Origin: Gnetum montanum
Lineage: Eukaryota > Streptophyta > Gnetopsida > Gnetales > Gnetaceae
Assembly: GCA_015680685.1 (NCBI GenBank)
Contig: MNCI01020122.1
Span: 1 to 41,080, forward strand
Length of the DNA stretch: 41,080 nt
Reading direction: 5' to 3'
Under the pieces are notes generated by a model. The model did no database searches. It saw only the letters and a program-made list of their open reading frames with translations, and was not told the origin of the DNA. Position 1 is the first letter of the stretch; the number at the start of each line of letters is the position of its first letter. The position numbers and the translations under genes are program-made. Of the stretch, positions 10,526 to 22,974 are shown piece by piece.

Positions 10526-11491
10526 TGATGAATTATCAGTTGGCTGAGATATCATAGATGCTACGTCACATCTACAATGTTGTAGATGTGATGTTGCATT
10601 TGTTTGATAAAGTCAATTTTTGTTGATCTACAATATCATATCTACAATGTCATATATCCGATATTGTAGCACATGCTATGATATCATAGATCTGATATCA
10701 TAGGATGTGTGTAGCCTATGAATACAAAACTTGGGAACATGGATTTGAATAAGTTTCATTCCATCCTTAGGTAGATTCTTGTAGTTCCATTTCATAGTTT
10801 TAGCAATAGAAAGTGAATGCTCATAGTGTGGTGTTGAGTAGTTGTGCAAAATATTTATTTGAGTGAAGTGTACTTGGGCACAATTCATGTCCAGAAATAA
10901 AAATCAAGATTACTTTTCATCATTACAACATCCACTTAGTTTTATTATTTTACTTAGCATAGTTTTTAATATTTTCTTGGTTTAATCATTTACATTTCAA
11001 AGTATTTTACTTTACTTGTTCATTAGTAAAGCAAAATGAGTACAACTGGTTTTGAGTGTTTAAGTGTAATTGTTTGGTGATTCTAGTAGTATTAGAGCTT
11101 GGTTTGCCTATTAGCATAACACTTGGTACCCTAGTAATGGTTATATGAGCCTAAGACATATATGGTGAGCCAAGACTAGATGCTCATTGCTCTAGGCTAG
11201 AGTAGAATTACATTACCATCATTAATTAGAATTAGATTTCTATTCTCAACTTTCATCATGTTCACAACTAGGAGTATTAAAGGCCAAAAAACATCAATTA
11301 TCATATGTATTACTTTAGATTAAATCATACATGACAAAGCTACTAGTGGTCCAAGTGGGAAGACAATGTCCTATGATCAATGCTTAATAATCTAGATGCC
11401 ACAACTAGTCCCATCCAAAGAATTCGACTAGATCATGCGTGAATGCTTATCATTCATATGGTTGGATGTAAGATTACTCCACCACTCATCA
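10526..11491 (+). mobile_element. LTR C5 (5' LTR of gag-only element 3)
   Basis: LTR of 966 bp starting TGATGAATTATCAG and ending CCACTCATCA, followed after one base by the primer-binding site. U3 words differ from LTR A/B. It has a 12-bp-arm inverted repeat at 10566-10591 (arms read CACATCTACAA / TTGTAGATGTG) and a perfect 14-bp palindrome CTATGATATCATAG at 10676-10689. The TATA position reads TATGAATAC (10717), a decayed form of the TATAAATAT in its partner C3. R/U5 follows the family pattern but with C/G to T/A changes at many CpG-derived sites. The five bases to the left are AAAGG; the right partner is truncated, so no duplication can be checked. Confidence 0.85.
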
Positions 11492-11492
11492 T

Positions 11493-11508
11493 TGGCACCA
11501 TTGCTAGG
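11493..11508 (+). other. Decayed tRNA-Asp-type primer-binding site
   Basis: TGGCACCATTGCTAGG lies one base after the end of LTR C5. Many plant gypsy elements have TGGCGCCGTTGCCGGGG here, complementary to the 3' end of tRNA-Asp. The three differences in these 16 bases are G to A or C to T, at positions that were CpG or CC in the standard site. It primes minus-strand DNA synthesis in a working element. It confirms the LTR boundary and the orientation. Confidence 0.75.
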
Positions 11509-11559
11509 AATGGTACTAGTTATCTAGATTAATTATATTATACATAACCATTGTAACTA

Positions 11560-13790
11560 TATTAACAATCTATCTTTTAGAAAACATTAATATTTTAAGG
11601 CACATACATTATCAAACAAAACCATCTTCTTCACATAAGACCAATAATGCATCATATTATGAAAAAACTAGTAGGAGAAATGATAGGATCTATACCAAGG
11701 AAAAATGGAATAAAAAACCACAAGTAGGGGTTTCCTATGCTCATTTAGACCCTTACTACACTCAAAGACTATGTTCAACTAATGTAGAAAATCCTAGAGG
11801 AGATGGAGTAAGTCCTAGAATAAGGAGATCCTTAAGGCCTAGGACCTTCTCTAAACCTAAAAGAGATAAATCAGGGGATCATAGGGGTAGATATAGCATC
11901 CATGGCGATTCTCCTAGTTCCCCATCTTCCCCTTCCTCTTTCATGTCTAGTTTTGACAAGAATAAACATCAGTATAGAAATAGGGATCAAGACAAAGATA
12001 CAAGTAGATATAAATGAGATCATTAGTGTGAGCATGAATGAAATCATTGTAATTAGAAAACTAGAAATAGAAATTATCACCATGACATGTCTGATGATCA
12101 TGGATCCTTATTGGCTATTAGGATCATGATGTAGATAATGGAGGTACTTAGGATAACCCAGGCACCAAAGGAAAAGTTGCATCAAAAGGCTTAATATGAA
12201 TAACATTCCTAAATTTGCAGGAGGCTATAACTCTAATCCACAACATCACTTACAAGCCTTCCATGATGCCTGCACCTTGTAGAACATCAAGAGTGAGTGA
12301 CAAAAGTTTAAGCTCTTTTCTAGGACACTAGTTGATGAAGCTGAAATTTGGCATAGATCATTGGAACCAGATTCAATCTATTGATGGTCCAAAATGCTAG
12401 AACTCTTCAATGGGAAATGCCAAACCTATGCTAGAGTGTCCAATCTAAGAAAACAAATCCAAGGATGGAGGCAAGAAAAACATGAATCCTTGGATGTGGC
12501 CTTGGATAGATAATATTTGCTACTACATAGATGTCTAGGCCATGATTTCTCTCAAAAAGAGTAGCTTTTCCACATCATAGATGGGCTTCGTAATCAAATG
12601 ATCAAGACCCTTGGGATTTATACCTAAGGTTGGTTATCTAAATTGAAAGCCTATCAGATACAAATGCTAGTTGAGTAGGTGGCAAAAGAAGAAGGAGAGC
12701 TATGTAAATAAGAGAATGTCGAGGAATATAACTAGGATCCAACTCTTTAAAATAAGGGAATCAAAGAGACAACTCTTAATGAGATGATTTCACAACAAAC
12801 CTTGCAAATACAAAAGTCTATTGTTGAACTTGAAGAAAGGATAGATAGGATGTGGAAGTTGATAAATGATAAATTTACAACCTATGTAAAAATCATAGAG
12901 GATAGGGTAATGCAAAAAGGATTGAGTGATCAAAACAAGAAGCGGAAAAGGAACAAAAAAATAGGTAGGACCACTTATTTGTAACAAGGAAAAATAGCTG
13001 TAGTAGAAGAGGTTATAGACTCAACCATAGAAGAGGATGATGGATGTGACATCTACCAATATGACCATCTAAAGGGCTATTGCCTAGTGATATTACATCT
13101 ACAAGAGTTTGGAGCTTTTTCTTTGAATCCCAAGTTTGGACAAAAGAAAATGCCTAGGAAATTACCTCACTCAAAAGGTAATTATAGATAGCTCTACAAT
13201 GAACTGTACTATTCTAGTGGGACTTCTAATCAACCTCAAAACTACTATCACTCAGAGGGGCAAAACCCATAGTCGTGGGGGATATTATCAACAAACTAGC
13301 AATACCCTTATTTCCAAATAGACCTATGTGACTACTATTTTCAACAACCTATTTCTCCAAATGGAACTACTTCCTTTACCTCAAATCACTACTATCACTC
13401 ACAAATATCATCAACCTACAACATCTCCTATGGGACCACCATCTCAAACCTCTTATCCTTCATGACATTCTCAATATTCCCTCAATCATATGTCACTACC
13501 AACAACACAGGAAGGATTAACACCACAACATCAATAGAAGAATTCCACTTGTGTTGCAAACATACATGCAAATGATAATGTTAGTAGATCTCAACTACAA
13601 TCTTGAAACCATCCTTTATTTAGGAAAATTTTCACACATGAGCAGAAAGCTCATAGACCTACTGGCTCATTAAAACTAGCACAAGTCCAACCTAGTGAAA
13701 CAACCTTCCTCACCAAAATAATGTCTTCCAATCCTACTCAAGGGGCAACACCTATATATCACTCTACTGCAAAACATAATAGATGAATCT
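11560..13790 (+). pseudogene. gag: Ty3/gypsy gag, full-length but heavily mutated
   Basis: Gag of element 3. After an Arg/Asp/His-rich N-terminal stretch and a frameshift near 12190, the capsid region reads NNIPKFAGGYNSNPQHHLQA, then EAEIWHRSLEPDSI and LRKQIQGWRQEKHESLDVA (12197-12510), the arrangement of the retrotransposon gag domain. A coiled-coil-like segment (12784-12920) and a basic KKRKRNKK stretch follow. The zinc knuckle at 13045-13083 reads CDIYQYDHLKGYC: the second Cys has become Tyr. The Tyr/Ser/Asn-rich tail to about 13790 matches the tail of the 2474-3652 copy in shifted frames. More than ten in-frame stops, mostly TAG/TAA/TGA where TGG, CAA or CGA is expected, show it is dead. 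Confidence 0.75.
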
Positions 13791-16700
13791 ATAACTATGG
13801 AGAAAAATGAAATTCCATGCATTAATAATGATAAAGAAGGGTGTAGTTGTGGATTGACACTTTAGAATGCCAACACAATCATTATACCAACCCACAACAC
13901 ATGTGACAAACAAGTATGTGCATAAGAAAGAGCATGGACTACTAAACTAAAAGACACCTAGTGGCTAAAAAATGAGAACTTAAAATCATCTTAAACATGC
14001 ATAGAAACATCTAAACCACTTATTAATTCCCATTCTATGAAAATGACCCCAACTAAGAACTTATAAATGGAAATACTAAACCATAATCATACACCGACAG
14101 AAGGAGGAACTAAGGACTTTGTTGATAAAAATTCAATTACCACCACAATTATAAGGGATGATAACAAAAAAACTAAATCACTAAGGATGGCAAGTACAAA
14201 GCCTCAAGTGTATGATTCAGGGAAACTAGGATGCATTCTTCAAACACTTGCCCATGAGTTTAGTCATGGGGGAGTTGCCTTATCTTGATTCAGGAATTAA
14301 TAATGCTTTTCAATTTTTTGTCTTACAATTCTTTTTAATTTCTAATTTCTTGATATACATTTTTACATTTCTTAGTACATTTTTGCATTCTCTTATATTT
14401 TCAATTTCTTAATAATTTCTTAATTCTTTAACATTTTTCTATTCTTTGATGATTTTTCATTCTTTTAACATTTTTTGTTCTTGTCATATTTTTTCATTCT
14501 TACTATCTTTTTTATCCTTTTCATACTCTATTTTCATTTTCTTTGTACATATTTTTGATTGTTAATAAAACATGCCAAGAATAAGGTAAGATGTAGTCTA
14601 ATAAGGTGAAGATTTCTCTATGTTATCAAGTCATAAGGAACTGATTATTTGTATAGTGAGACCACAACATTCATTCATCCATTCCATTAATAGGAGGTTC
14701 TTACCATGGCCATAATGATATTCTTTTCATTATAAAACTAAGAATAAACTTGTGATCATTATGCTTGGACCAAAAATGAAATAACCTAGTGGAAATGAAA
14801 AGGGTGTGACATCAAAGGGACTTGTGGATTCTCTTAGAATACTACTATGAGTTCTATCCTATTGCTTAGGTTGTATTATATCCTTGTAGATCTAATGAAA
14901 AATGGAAGTAAGAGTACAATAAGTGCTACCTTACCATGTCACTAGAAAGACATGTTACCCATGTTTGAAAGCAATTCTCTGGTAAGGTTGACATAGTTAA
15001 AAATAAAATAAATGCACAAAAAATATTTCTGGGGATCCCATTGGAAAGACATGTTACCCATGCCTAAAGATAAGTGGCTTCTCAGGAATCTAAAAATAAA
15101 ATAAAATAAAATGTGCAATAAATAAACTCCTCCCTTGGACAATACACCAAGTGGTAATACTCTTTGCAACAATGGTAGTCTTATGGTTGTAAATCCAAGA
15201 GATGAAATAATGTGATGTCACTGGAAAGTGGTTTTAACTTGGTTTGAATCTTGGAAAGAAGGACTAATGATTACTTTAACCATTAATAACACAAAAGGAT
15301 TCATTATGCCTATGGTAAGATACCTCAAGTCCCAAGTTTAGCAATCCTTTCTGTAGTCCATCTCACCTCACTGTATATTTAGTCATAACTTGTGATTTTG
15401 TATAATATAGTGTTATTTTCCCAATTTGGTGATACTAACATGTGTGTTTTACTAGACATGTATGTCTTACATTCAACTGCTTGAGTACCTAAGGATAGTT
15501 TAGGCATGGTTATACAAGGGTACTAAGGGTTGGAGCTTGCTTTGGGGAGGACCCACTTATATAACTCTTGTATTTCATATTTGCTAGGCAATTCCACATT
15601 ATCTTGTGCCTTCCAAGATCATCCAAAATCTAATAAATACTTCCATAATCTCTAATACTTTGTCCATACATTAGAAATTTATTACCAATTTCTTATCCAT
15701 ATAATAAACTTTCATTGCCCAATATTTCTTCTTTAGGAAATTTTAATGCTTAATTTTTTGAAAATTATGCATCATTAATGGCCATGATCCTCTAGATATG
15801 CTTCACATCTTCCAAATATTTCATTTAACTCATTTTTTCCAAGAAAATCAATGAAAAATTTGAAATTTTTTAATGGTGATGATGTAGCTATGATGTTGTG
15901 CATATAAAAATAGTATATATATGTGTGGGAGTTAGTGAAATTTTTCATTTTTCTCACCTATAGCAAGAGAGGTTTTTTTAGTTTTTTCATATCCCTCTTG
16001 CACACAAGCTTTGAAAGACCATAACTTCACCCTCGTAGCTTCGATTTCCAAAATTCTTAAATCTTGCTGATCTCGGAGCACTCAACTTAAGTGATAAGTG
16101 AAAATTTGAAAATTTGAAAATTTGAGCTAAAAATGCTTAACGCTAGAATATACTCTAAAGGATAAGTACAGAGAAAAAATAAGAATCTTAATGTTAATTA
16201 ATCAAACTAAGGCCAAAAAGATTTAGATCATACTCCTAATAGACCATACCAACTATTTTATGCCATAATAGGTAAGAAAATGATAAGAAGATCATAAGTA
16301 ACTAAATAATATTACACCTAAGGGGTTCTGTTTTTGCAAATTTTTCTAACTCTACAATTATAAGATGATAAGAACTTGATCTAACCAAGAGTACGAAAAG
16401 GATCATAAACAATTAAGCATCGATGAAAAAGTTTTGGTAATCCCAACCTCTTGATTGATTCCAAATGGTCCCAAAGAGAATACCACAAGGAGGACCTTCA
16501 TAACATTGAAGTTATAAAGATGCAACTCCAAGCATTTTCATTATGGCCTGTACTAACCAACAACAGTAGATGGAACTTAGAAGAAACATATCAATTTTGG
16601 AAAAATAAAGAGGCCAATGTAACAGTTAAAATCGAAGGATTCTCTATGCCATACTTAGTAGAGAGGACATATGGAAAAAGAAGATAAGGATAGAAGAGGA

Positions 16701-16965
16701 GAAACTTGCAAGAATCCTGATGGCAAAGGGAAGAAGTCAATGGAAGAGCCACCACCACCTGAAATACGAACTACATCGAGTCACTTCAAATTTTATTTTT
16801 ATTTCATCCATGTAACGATGTCATTTTTTGTACACACCACTACAACACTAAGAGTCAGTCAGTAGTTAGAGTTAGTCAATAATTTCGTACCTTCCCAATT
16901 TTGTAAAGAAAGCGTGGTCCTATCCTGTTAACTCGAGGATGAGTTTTTAGTTAGTCATGAGGGTA
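13791..16965 (+). mobile_element. 3' internal non-coding region of element 3
   Basis: About 3.2 kb with no pol motif. It shares landmarks with elements 1 and 2: a TAGTCATGGGGG tract (14260-14272), a T-rich stretch (14300-14540), GAAAAGGGTGTGACATCAAA (about 14800), GCTTTGGGGAGGACCCACT (15539-15557), and a terminal CATGAGGGTA before LTR C3. The part from about 15570 to 16900 has no clear counterpart in elements 1 and 2. It includes weak open frames at 16451-16687 and 16671-16865 that I do not recognise. A duplicated segment, ACATGTTACCCATG with surroundings, occurs at 14949 and 15049. Confidence 0.6.
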
Positions 16966-17556
16966 TGTTGAAATATTAGTTGGCTAAGATGTTGTAGATG
17001 CTATGTTGTAGATGCTACATCACATCTATGTTATAGCATCCTTGTTGGTGTATCTCAGTTGGCTACTACATGCGATGTTGCATCTATTTGATGGAATCAA
17101 TTTTTGTTCACCTATGATATCTTATCTATGATGTCGTATATTCAAGATCATAGAACATGCTATGACATCATAGATCCAATATCATAGGGTGTGTACAACC
17201 TATAAATATAACACTTGGGCACATGAATCTGAATAAGTTTCATTCCATCCTTAGGTATATTCTTGCATTTGCATTTCATAGTTTTAATGATAGAGAGTGA
17301 ATGTTAGCAGTGTGGTGTTGAGTAGTTGTACGGAATCTTTATTTCAGTGAAGTGTACTTGGGCATAGTTCATGTTTAGAAATAAAGATCGAGATTGCTTT
17401 TCATCATTGCAACATCCACTTAGTTTTATTATTTTACTTAGCATAGTTTTTACTATTTTCTTAGTTTAATCATTTACATTTCCAAGTATTTTACTTTACT
17501 TGTTTATTAGTAAAGTGGAATGAGTATGACTAGTTTCAAGCATTTAAGTGTAATTG
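16966..17556 (+). mobile_element. LTR C3 (3' LTR of element 3, truncated)
   Basis: It starts TGTTGAAATATTAG after the CATGAGGGTA tract and follows LTR C5 through the U3 palindromes, TATAAATA (17201-17208) and R, up to TAATTGTTTGG at about 17556, where similarity to C5 stops. Roughly 400 bp of U5 is missing. Sequence after the break has no family similarity, so either a deletion or a later insertion removed the end. Confidence 0.8.
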
Positions 17557-18519
17557 TTTGGTACTTAGTTCTAAATTTTTCCAATTGAATCATACTTTTG
17601 GTACTTAGTCCTAAATAGGGATAAGTAGGAGATGAATTAGTGCCCTTGAATTGATGTCAAGGATGTAATGATGTAGGGTAGTCAACATTACCACCCCCCC
17701 CCCCCCCCCCNTACCCTAATGAAACTCAATATCTACAAAAAGACACTGAAAGAACCTCAAGGTTCCCAAGTGAGATTAGAAGCATTCAAAGAAGCTTGAT
17801 ACATGCAAAAAAATCCAAAAGTATGATATGAGAGGTAAAGAAGCATACTTAGAAAACATAAATCATAACCAAACATGCTAGGCCTACAAACAAAAGGCAC
17901 ATGAAATACTTGCCAAGTGCATAGCTTATAATGAACATATAAAATATTATTGGATGACTTATAAATAATGCTATGATGAAGGTGAGGTATGAGAAATTCA
18001 TTGAGCATCCTGTACCAAGATTACTAATATAGATCTATTTTAATAGATCCCAAAAGGACCCATTCCACAAAATTCATGAGTAAATTAAGCTTACAAATAA
18101 GAACAACATAATGAATTGGAAAAAATTATTTATTTTATATAAATTACTCTTAAAATATAGAGAAATATATCAAAGATGAGAAGCCAAGCTCAACTCACAT
18201 ATCTTCTAAGGGCCTTAGAGGCCCCACATGTCTACTTTCAATGCTCAATTGCTCACAATGGAGCTAAAGCTCAAGAGAAGATACTTATAAGAGATTCTCT
18301 TAAATTTTATCAAGTGCTCTCCCTTGCCTCTCACTTAAATTCCTTGCAAAAGCTCTCAAGAAACCTCTCAAATCTCTCACTTAACTCTCTCTTAGCTCTC
18401 TTCACTCTCTTAACCTTAACTCAATCCTTTAACCTTATTTATGGTCTCTTGTATAATCTTTTTCTTTCCTTAGAAATTAAAAATAAAAATTAGTATCAAC
18501 TGTCTTGCAAAAGAAGATG
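17557..18519. other. Unassigned AT-rich sequence with a poly-C tract
   Basis: A run of about 18 C's at 17693-17710 followed by an ambiguous base marks a low-quality or hard-to-sequence point. Sequence on either side may not be truly contiguous. 18170-18490 is rich in CTCTCTTA and CTCTCA words and gives a 105-codon open frame (18176-18493) that is Leu/Ser-rich only because of this bias. No domain was recognised. Confidence 0.5.
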
Positions 18520-19095
18520 TTAGATTATCTCTAATTCAATGATCAAGCCAAGACAACCAATAAATTTCTCATTTAGTTATGCAAAATCATGGTTGCTCAA
18601 TCTTAGAAAAATTAGCATACCCATCTATCTTATGTCATTTAGGTCTACCAAATTACTTTCTGTAATGCAGCTAGCTGAACCTCCTTCCTAGTGACTTATG
18701 AGTTTGAAGCAATCTTACCAATGGAATTTGATGTTTTTTTTTCTTCATGAAGCCTTGAATAACTATATGATAAATGAAGAGAATGATAAAATGCATTGTA
18801 TTTAGCTAGAAAATCTTGAAGAGAATCAAAAGCAAGTAGTGATCAACATTTAAAACCATCAAGAAGCTATGCACCATTACCATGACAAGCATGTTCGATT
18901 GAAAGAAATCAAGAAAGGTGATCTTTCCTTGTGGCTTTTTCCAAATGCCAAAACTTCTAAATTCTCTTCAAACTAGCAAGATCCCTTTATCATTATCAAA
19001 AACCTTGGTAATTAAGTGTATTATCTTGCTAACTTAGATAGAAATTAGTATCTAGATCCTATCAATTGAGCATTTCTCAAGAAGTACTATTTATA
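18520..19095 (+). pseudogene. Ty3/gypsy integrase C-terminal fragment (Tat/Athila-like)
   Basis: Plus-strand pieces in two frames: QAKTTNKFLI, then an LSYVI-VYQI stretch, then VTYEFEAILPMEFDV (18690-18732), followed by LEENQKQVVINI, EAMHHYHDKHVRLKEIKKGD (18864-18922) and a C-terminal VYYLANLDRN / KKYY ending near 19095. This is the usual order at the end of Tat/Athila integrases: core end, the LVYG-EA-LP-E motif, a coiled stretch, then KxGD and a small SH3-like module. The catalytic core is absent, so the fragment is 5'-truncated at about 18520. Confidence 0.65.
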
Positions 19096-21479
19096 TTATG
19101 TTCTTTCTAACTTTTTTATTTGATCTATGTTTAATTATATTATTTTTGATTCACCTTCTTATCTTATTCTTCATCATTCTCTTTTTCTTTTTTGTCTATG
19201 TTCTACCATTATTCTTCTATATCCCTTCAATGAGATTTCATTTATTTTTTCTAATTTCTACCTATTTAATTCTACCAATGCTTCTTCCCATCAACACATT
19301 ATGATGAGCATATATCTAAGTAATCTTTCTCAGGTAGATAGCCATAAGTATTCTATTATTCTTAATCCATGTAAGGGTGTTTTGAGCTTGAGTGGGATAG
19401 GAAGAGAATTCATCCATTTCTTAGAAATCAATATCATTAAAGTATGAGATCTAGCAATGCCCCACTTCTATGGCATAGTACCTTAACATGAGGTACTGAT
19501 GATGTCCTCATTTTCCCCCTAATTTATTATTTTGTTGGTTTTAGAATTCTATATCTCATCTCTCCTCTTACATGGTGCTTCATTCCTCCTCCAACTCTCT
19601 CTCCTATTTATTTTCCTTTTTCTCAACATGCGCAGTAGTAAGAATTAAGTAGTTCTATTATATTTTAGTGAGGATATGTTAAGAGTTTAGGTGAAATAGG
19701 GTAAGAACATTATCAATGATATCCTTTTAGTCATCTTTTGTGTAGGATTTGGCCATGCTCATTTTTGTGGCACAACACCATCCTCATGACTAGTGTATAT
19801 ATAATGTCTTAACATTCTTCTCTGATTCCACTTCTTTTCTTTTCTTCTTTTGTAGGTAAATCATTAACTTAGCATTCATTTTCTTCTTGATGGATCCTTC
19901 TTCGACATCTTAATAGCATCCATCAAGATAAGATAATGTTGCATCAACTTTTTGGTACTTCAATGACTAGGATAAGTATGGCTTTGATATTTTCAAATTT
20001 TCTTGAACTATTAAAATCATCATCTTGCATAGCATTTTTGGCTTTAACAAGCTTTCAATAGTTGATCTTGATTATGCCATAGATGAAAAGCATTAGTTTC
20101 GATATTTTCAATAGATTTTTAAAGTTTAAAATGACATCCTACACCTAGGTGATGCTAAGTAACATTGAAACTAGTATAAGCCTTGCTTGCCATCATCACC
20201 ACTATGTCTTGCATCGAAAAATAATCTCTTAATTTTGATGTTACCTTTCTAACATCTTTGCTAAATAGTTTACATCATTCAAGAGATGATGGATATCAAT
20301 TTTTGCAATTCCAAGAACCTCAAGAAGCTTGGATTGACATGGTTTACCTACATGGTATTCAAGTGACAATGTTAGTGTTACTTACTAGTGTTACTCACAT
20401 GCCATGACATCAATACTCAACTTTGAATAATACTTTTGACTTCATGTGATAGTTGATATCTATTTGACATCATCTTCATAATGATTGACATTAGTTTAGG
20501 CATCGATGATGATTCCTAAAGTTTCAAAATGATAGTTTGAAATGTAGAGTATCAAATAATGCTAACAAAAGAGATGTTGACACCAACATTACTTACCTCA
20601 TGGACATAGTTTTGAGTTATCAAAAGTAAAATTCAAGTTGCTAGTTGCAAATCCCATGAATTTTGGGAAATCCGAGGTCTATAAATACTAGGTCCTAACA
20701 TCAATTTGAGGCCAATTTATTAAGATTTAGAGCACTTTTCTGAATTTCGAGAGAACTCTATTTGCTAGCATCCTTATCACCAATGTCACCTATGTGCTCC
20801 ATACTCATTCTAGCATGATCTACAATTCATTATCTTAGTATTGACACTTGTGTCACTAGTAGTAGATGTAAACATGCTAATGTCAATGTTAGCATCATGT
20901 ACCATAGCATCAATGTCACCTACCTTAGTGTCAACATCATTACCTCAATGTCATTATGTCATCTTGCATTACCATTGCAACAACGTTAGAAAGTAGCCTT
21001 GTTTAGCCCCCAAATAACTCCCAAATAGCATCAATAGGCTTCCCATTTATCTATAAATCCATAGGACCCTAAAATGTATCATTTTATCCTATTTTTGCTC
21101 ATAAACCAAGGCCCATTTATCAAGTTTCATACTCCAATTTATGTCCCATACCTTGTAGCTGTTTGCCCCTTATAGGAGGTGAACTTCATTATTTTATTAA
21201 ATAAAGTATTCTTTTTTTACTAGAGAGGTATAACCCAAGATCTATCTTGCATATTAGCTTCTCATCTATTATTTTCTTTATGCTTCTTAGTTATTCCAAT
21301 TAGTTATATTGCTTAGATTTTATTGATTATTATCCAAATATTTTGAAATTTATCATTCAATTCATCATTATTTATTAATCCTTCTATCGATTATAATTAT
21401 GGTTAATAGGCTAAGTCAATATTTGATTAGAATCTTTTGCTCCTTCATTTTATAATTGTTAATCTATCGAGGAATATAT
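19096..21479. other. Repeat-rich non-coding region with a TATA-like element
   Basis: It follows an integrase end, so it may hold that element's 3' region and LTR. 19100-19300 is T-rich. 20150-20990 is dense in mutually complementary words such as AATGTTAGTGTTAC, GACATCAATGTC and TAGTGTCAACATC. CTATAAATACT at about 20680 sits between these words and could be an LTR TATA box. I could not place TG...CA ends, so no LTR is called. Confidence 0.4.
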
Positions 21480-22080
21480 CACTCTGAAGGCTATTTAAAG
21501 CCATGAGTCATACAATTAAAACATATGATTTTTTTATCTGTTCTTATAGATTTGTAAGAGAACATTTTTGTAGGAATAATAGGGATGTCAGATTCACAAA
21601 TCATTTTTGGGGTTCATTGTTAAGATTAGTAGGTAATAATTTTTCTTTTTCTAGTACATATCATCCACAACATGATGGATAAACTGAGATGGTAAATAAA
21701 TCATCGTTAAACATTTTAAGATGTCTTTGTTAGAAACAACCTAATAAATGGAAAAATCTTTTGGCTTATTCTAAGTTTAGCTATAGTAGTTCTTGTTAAT
21801 ATAGCATTGGAAAGAGTTTATTTATGGCTAATTATAGTTTTTTTCTAGGATGATAAATTATTTGAGAAAAATTAATAATTGTACTCACCTTACCTCAAAT
21901 TTTATGGAGAACATGCAATACTTGCATAATAAAGTAAAGGTAAAGCTTGAGAGGAAAAGATAATAAGTTTCTACTAGTAAGAATTTGGGAAATAGAAAGA
22001 TAAAATTTGAAGTTAGTGATTGGTTTAGCTACATTTAGGCAAGAAGAAACTGAGATCTATGAGCTACTCCAAGCTCAATT
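21480..22080 (+). pseudogene. Ty3/gypsy integrase core fragment (chromovirus-like)
   Basis: The plus strand reads RNNRDVRFTNHFWGSLLRLV, FSFSSTYHPQHDG, a stop where Gln is usual, TEMVNKSSLNILRCL (about 21570-21735), then a W-KNLLAYSKFSYSSS stretch to about 21800. This is the middle and end of the integrase core, including the second catalytic Asp (in RDVRF) and the Glu in TEMVN. The H2C2 finger and first Asp are missing. The wording differs from the Tat-like fragments and is closer to the chromovirus fragment at 31805-32020. Later codons to 22080 are poorly preserved. Confidence 0.65.
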
Positions 22081-22950
22081 CCAAAAAGACTAGTTTTTTC
22101 TCAAGTGAAGGCCAAAGTAAATGACAATGCTTAGCTCCTTAATGATTTTTCTTTTTCTTGTGTTTTGAGTATTTCAAATTTGCCTCTATACCATTGAAAG
22201 GTACTTGCATTAGACTTGGAGATAGCAAGTGTTGACGACAACTTAGGACAATTGCCAACATGATGTCCTTGTTTTGTGACAATAATCATGAAACAAGATG
22301 TTCTTTCAAAACTCAAGTTTTTGTACTTATTGGTTTTAGGCAACACCAAGTCCCAGATACCTCCAAATAAAGCTTAGTGGCTATAGGGATGATGAACTTG
22401 GCTATGACTTGTAATTGTATCACTAATAAGTTGAGGGAATGATTGTTTCAAATAATAATAATAATAATAATTTGATGAATTCAACCTATGGATTTTGTCC
22501 TAGGAATGAATGGACTTTTGCCAAGTCTTATGCAGTTCACTTGTTCACATTGCTCGTTTCTTTCTATTCTCCATCCAAAACTCAAGTGCAATTTAACTAA
22601 TCCATTCTCCCTAGAGAAGAATCCACAAGACAAAATGGAAAATGGAGTAAGACTCAAGGATTTTTGTAAAAGAAAAAGCTAAACTGCATATCTCCTTTTA
22701 AGCTTTAAACGAGCAATTATTAATACGAGCAAACACTTTAGACAAAAAGCTATTTGAATCGTCCAATAACTGTAGAAATAATCCAACCCTTAGTCTTATA
22801 AGCAATCGAATTATTTCAGAACTGAAATTTTACAAGAGTTAAATAATATAATTACCAGTCAAGCAACTTTAAAAGTAAAAGATAGAATGTTAACTCATAG
22901 GACAAAAATCAAATCAGCTAAAACTGTGCTTAACTTGCCATTCTGTTTCC
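22081..22950. other. Unassigned sequence with an AAT microsatellite
   Basis: Contains (AAT)n at about 22455-22475. Open frames 22131-22349 (minus) and 22488-22682 (plus) are not recognised and are probably chance. The stretch separates the plus-strand integrase fragment from the minus-strand caulimovirid region. Its right part may be leader or intergenic DNA of that virus copy. Confidence 0.4.
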
Positions 22951-22974
22951 TTTCTTACAAGAAATTCTTTTCCA

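Noticed and set aside
17693-17711. Poly-C tract followed by N, considered as a structural element
   Set aside because: A run of C's ending in an ambiguous base is more likely a sequencing or assembly problem.
18176-18493. 105-codon plus-strand open frame
   Set aside because: It arises from CTCTCTTA-rich sequence, gives a Leu/Ser-rich text without a domain, and has no family evidence.
19098-19447. Two overlapping hydrophobic plus frames downstream of an integrase fragment, considered as a retroelement env-like gene
   Set aside because: Phe/Leu/Ile text is explained by T-rich DNA; no furin-type site, no signal peptide logic, no repeat copy to support it.
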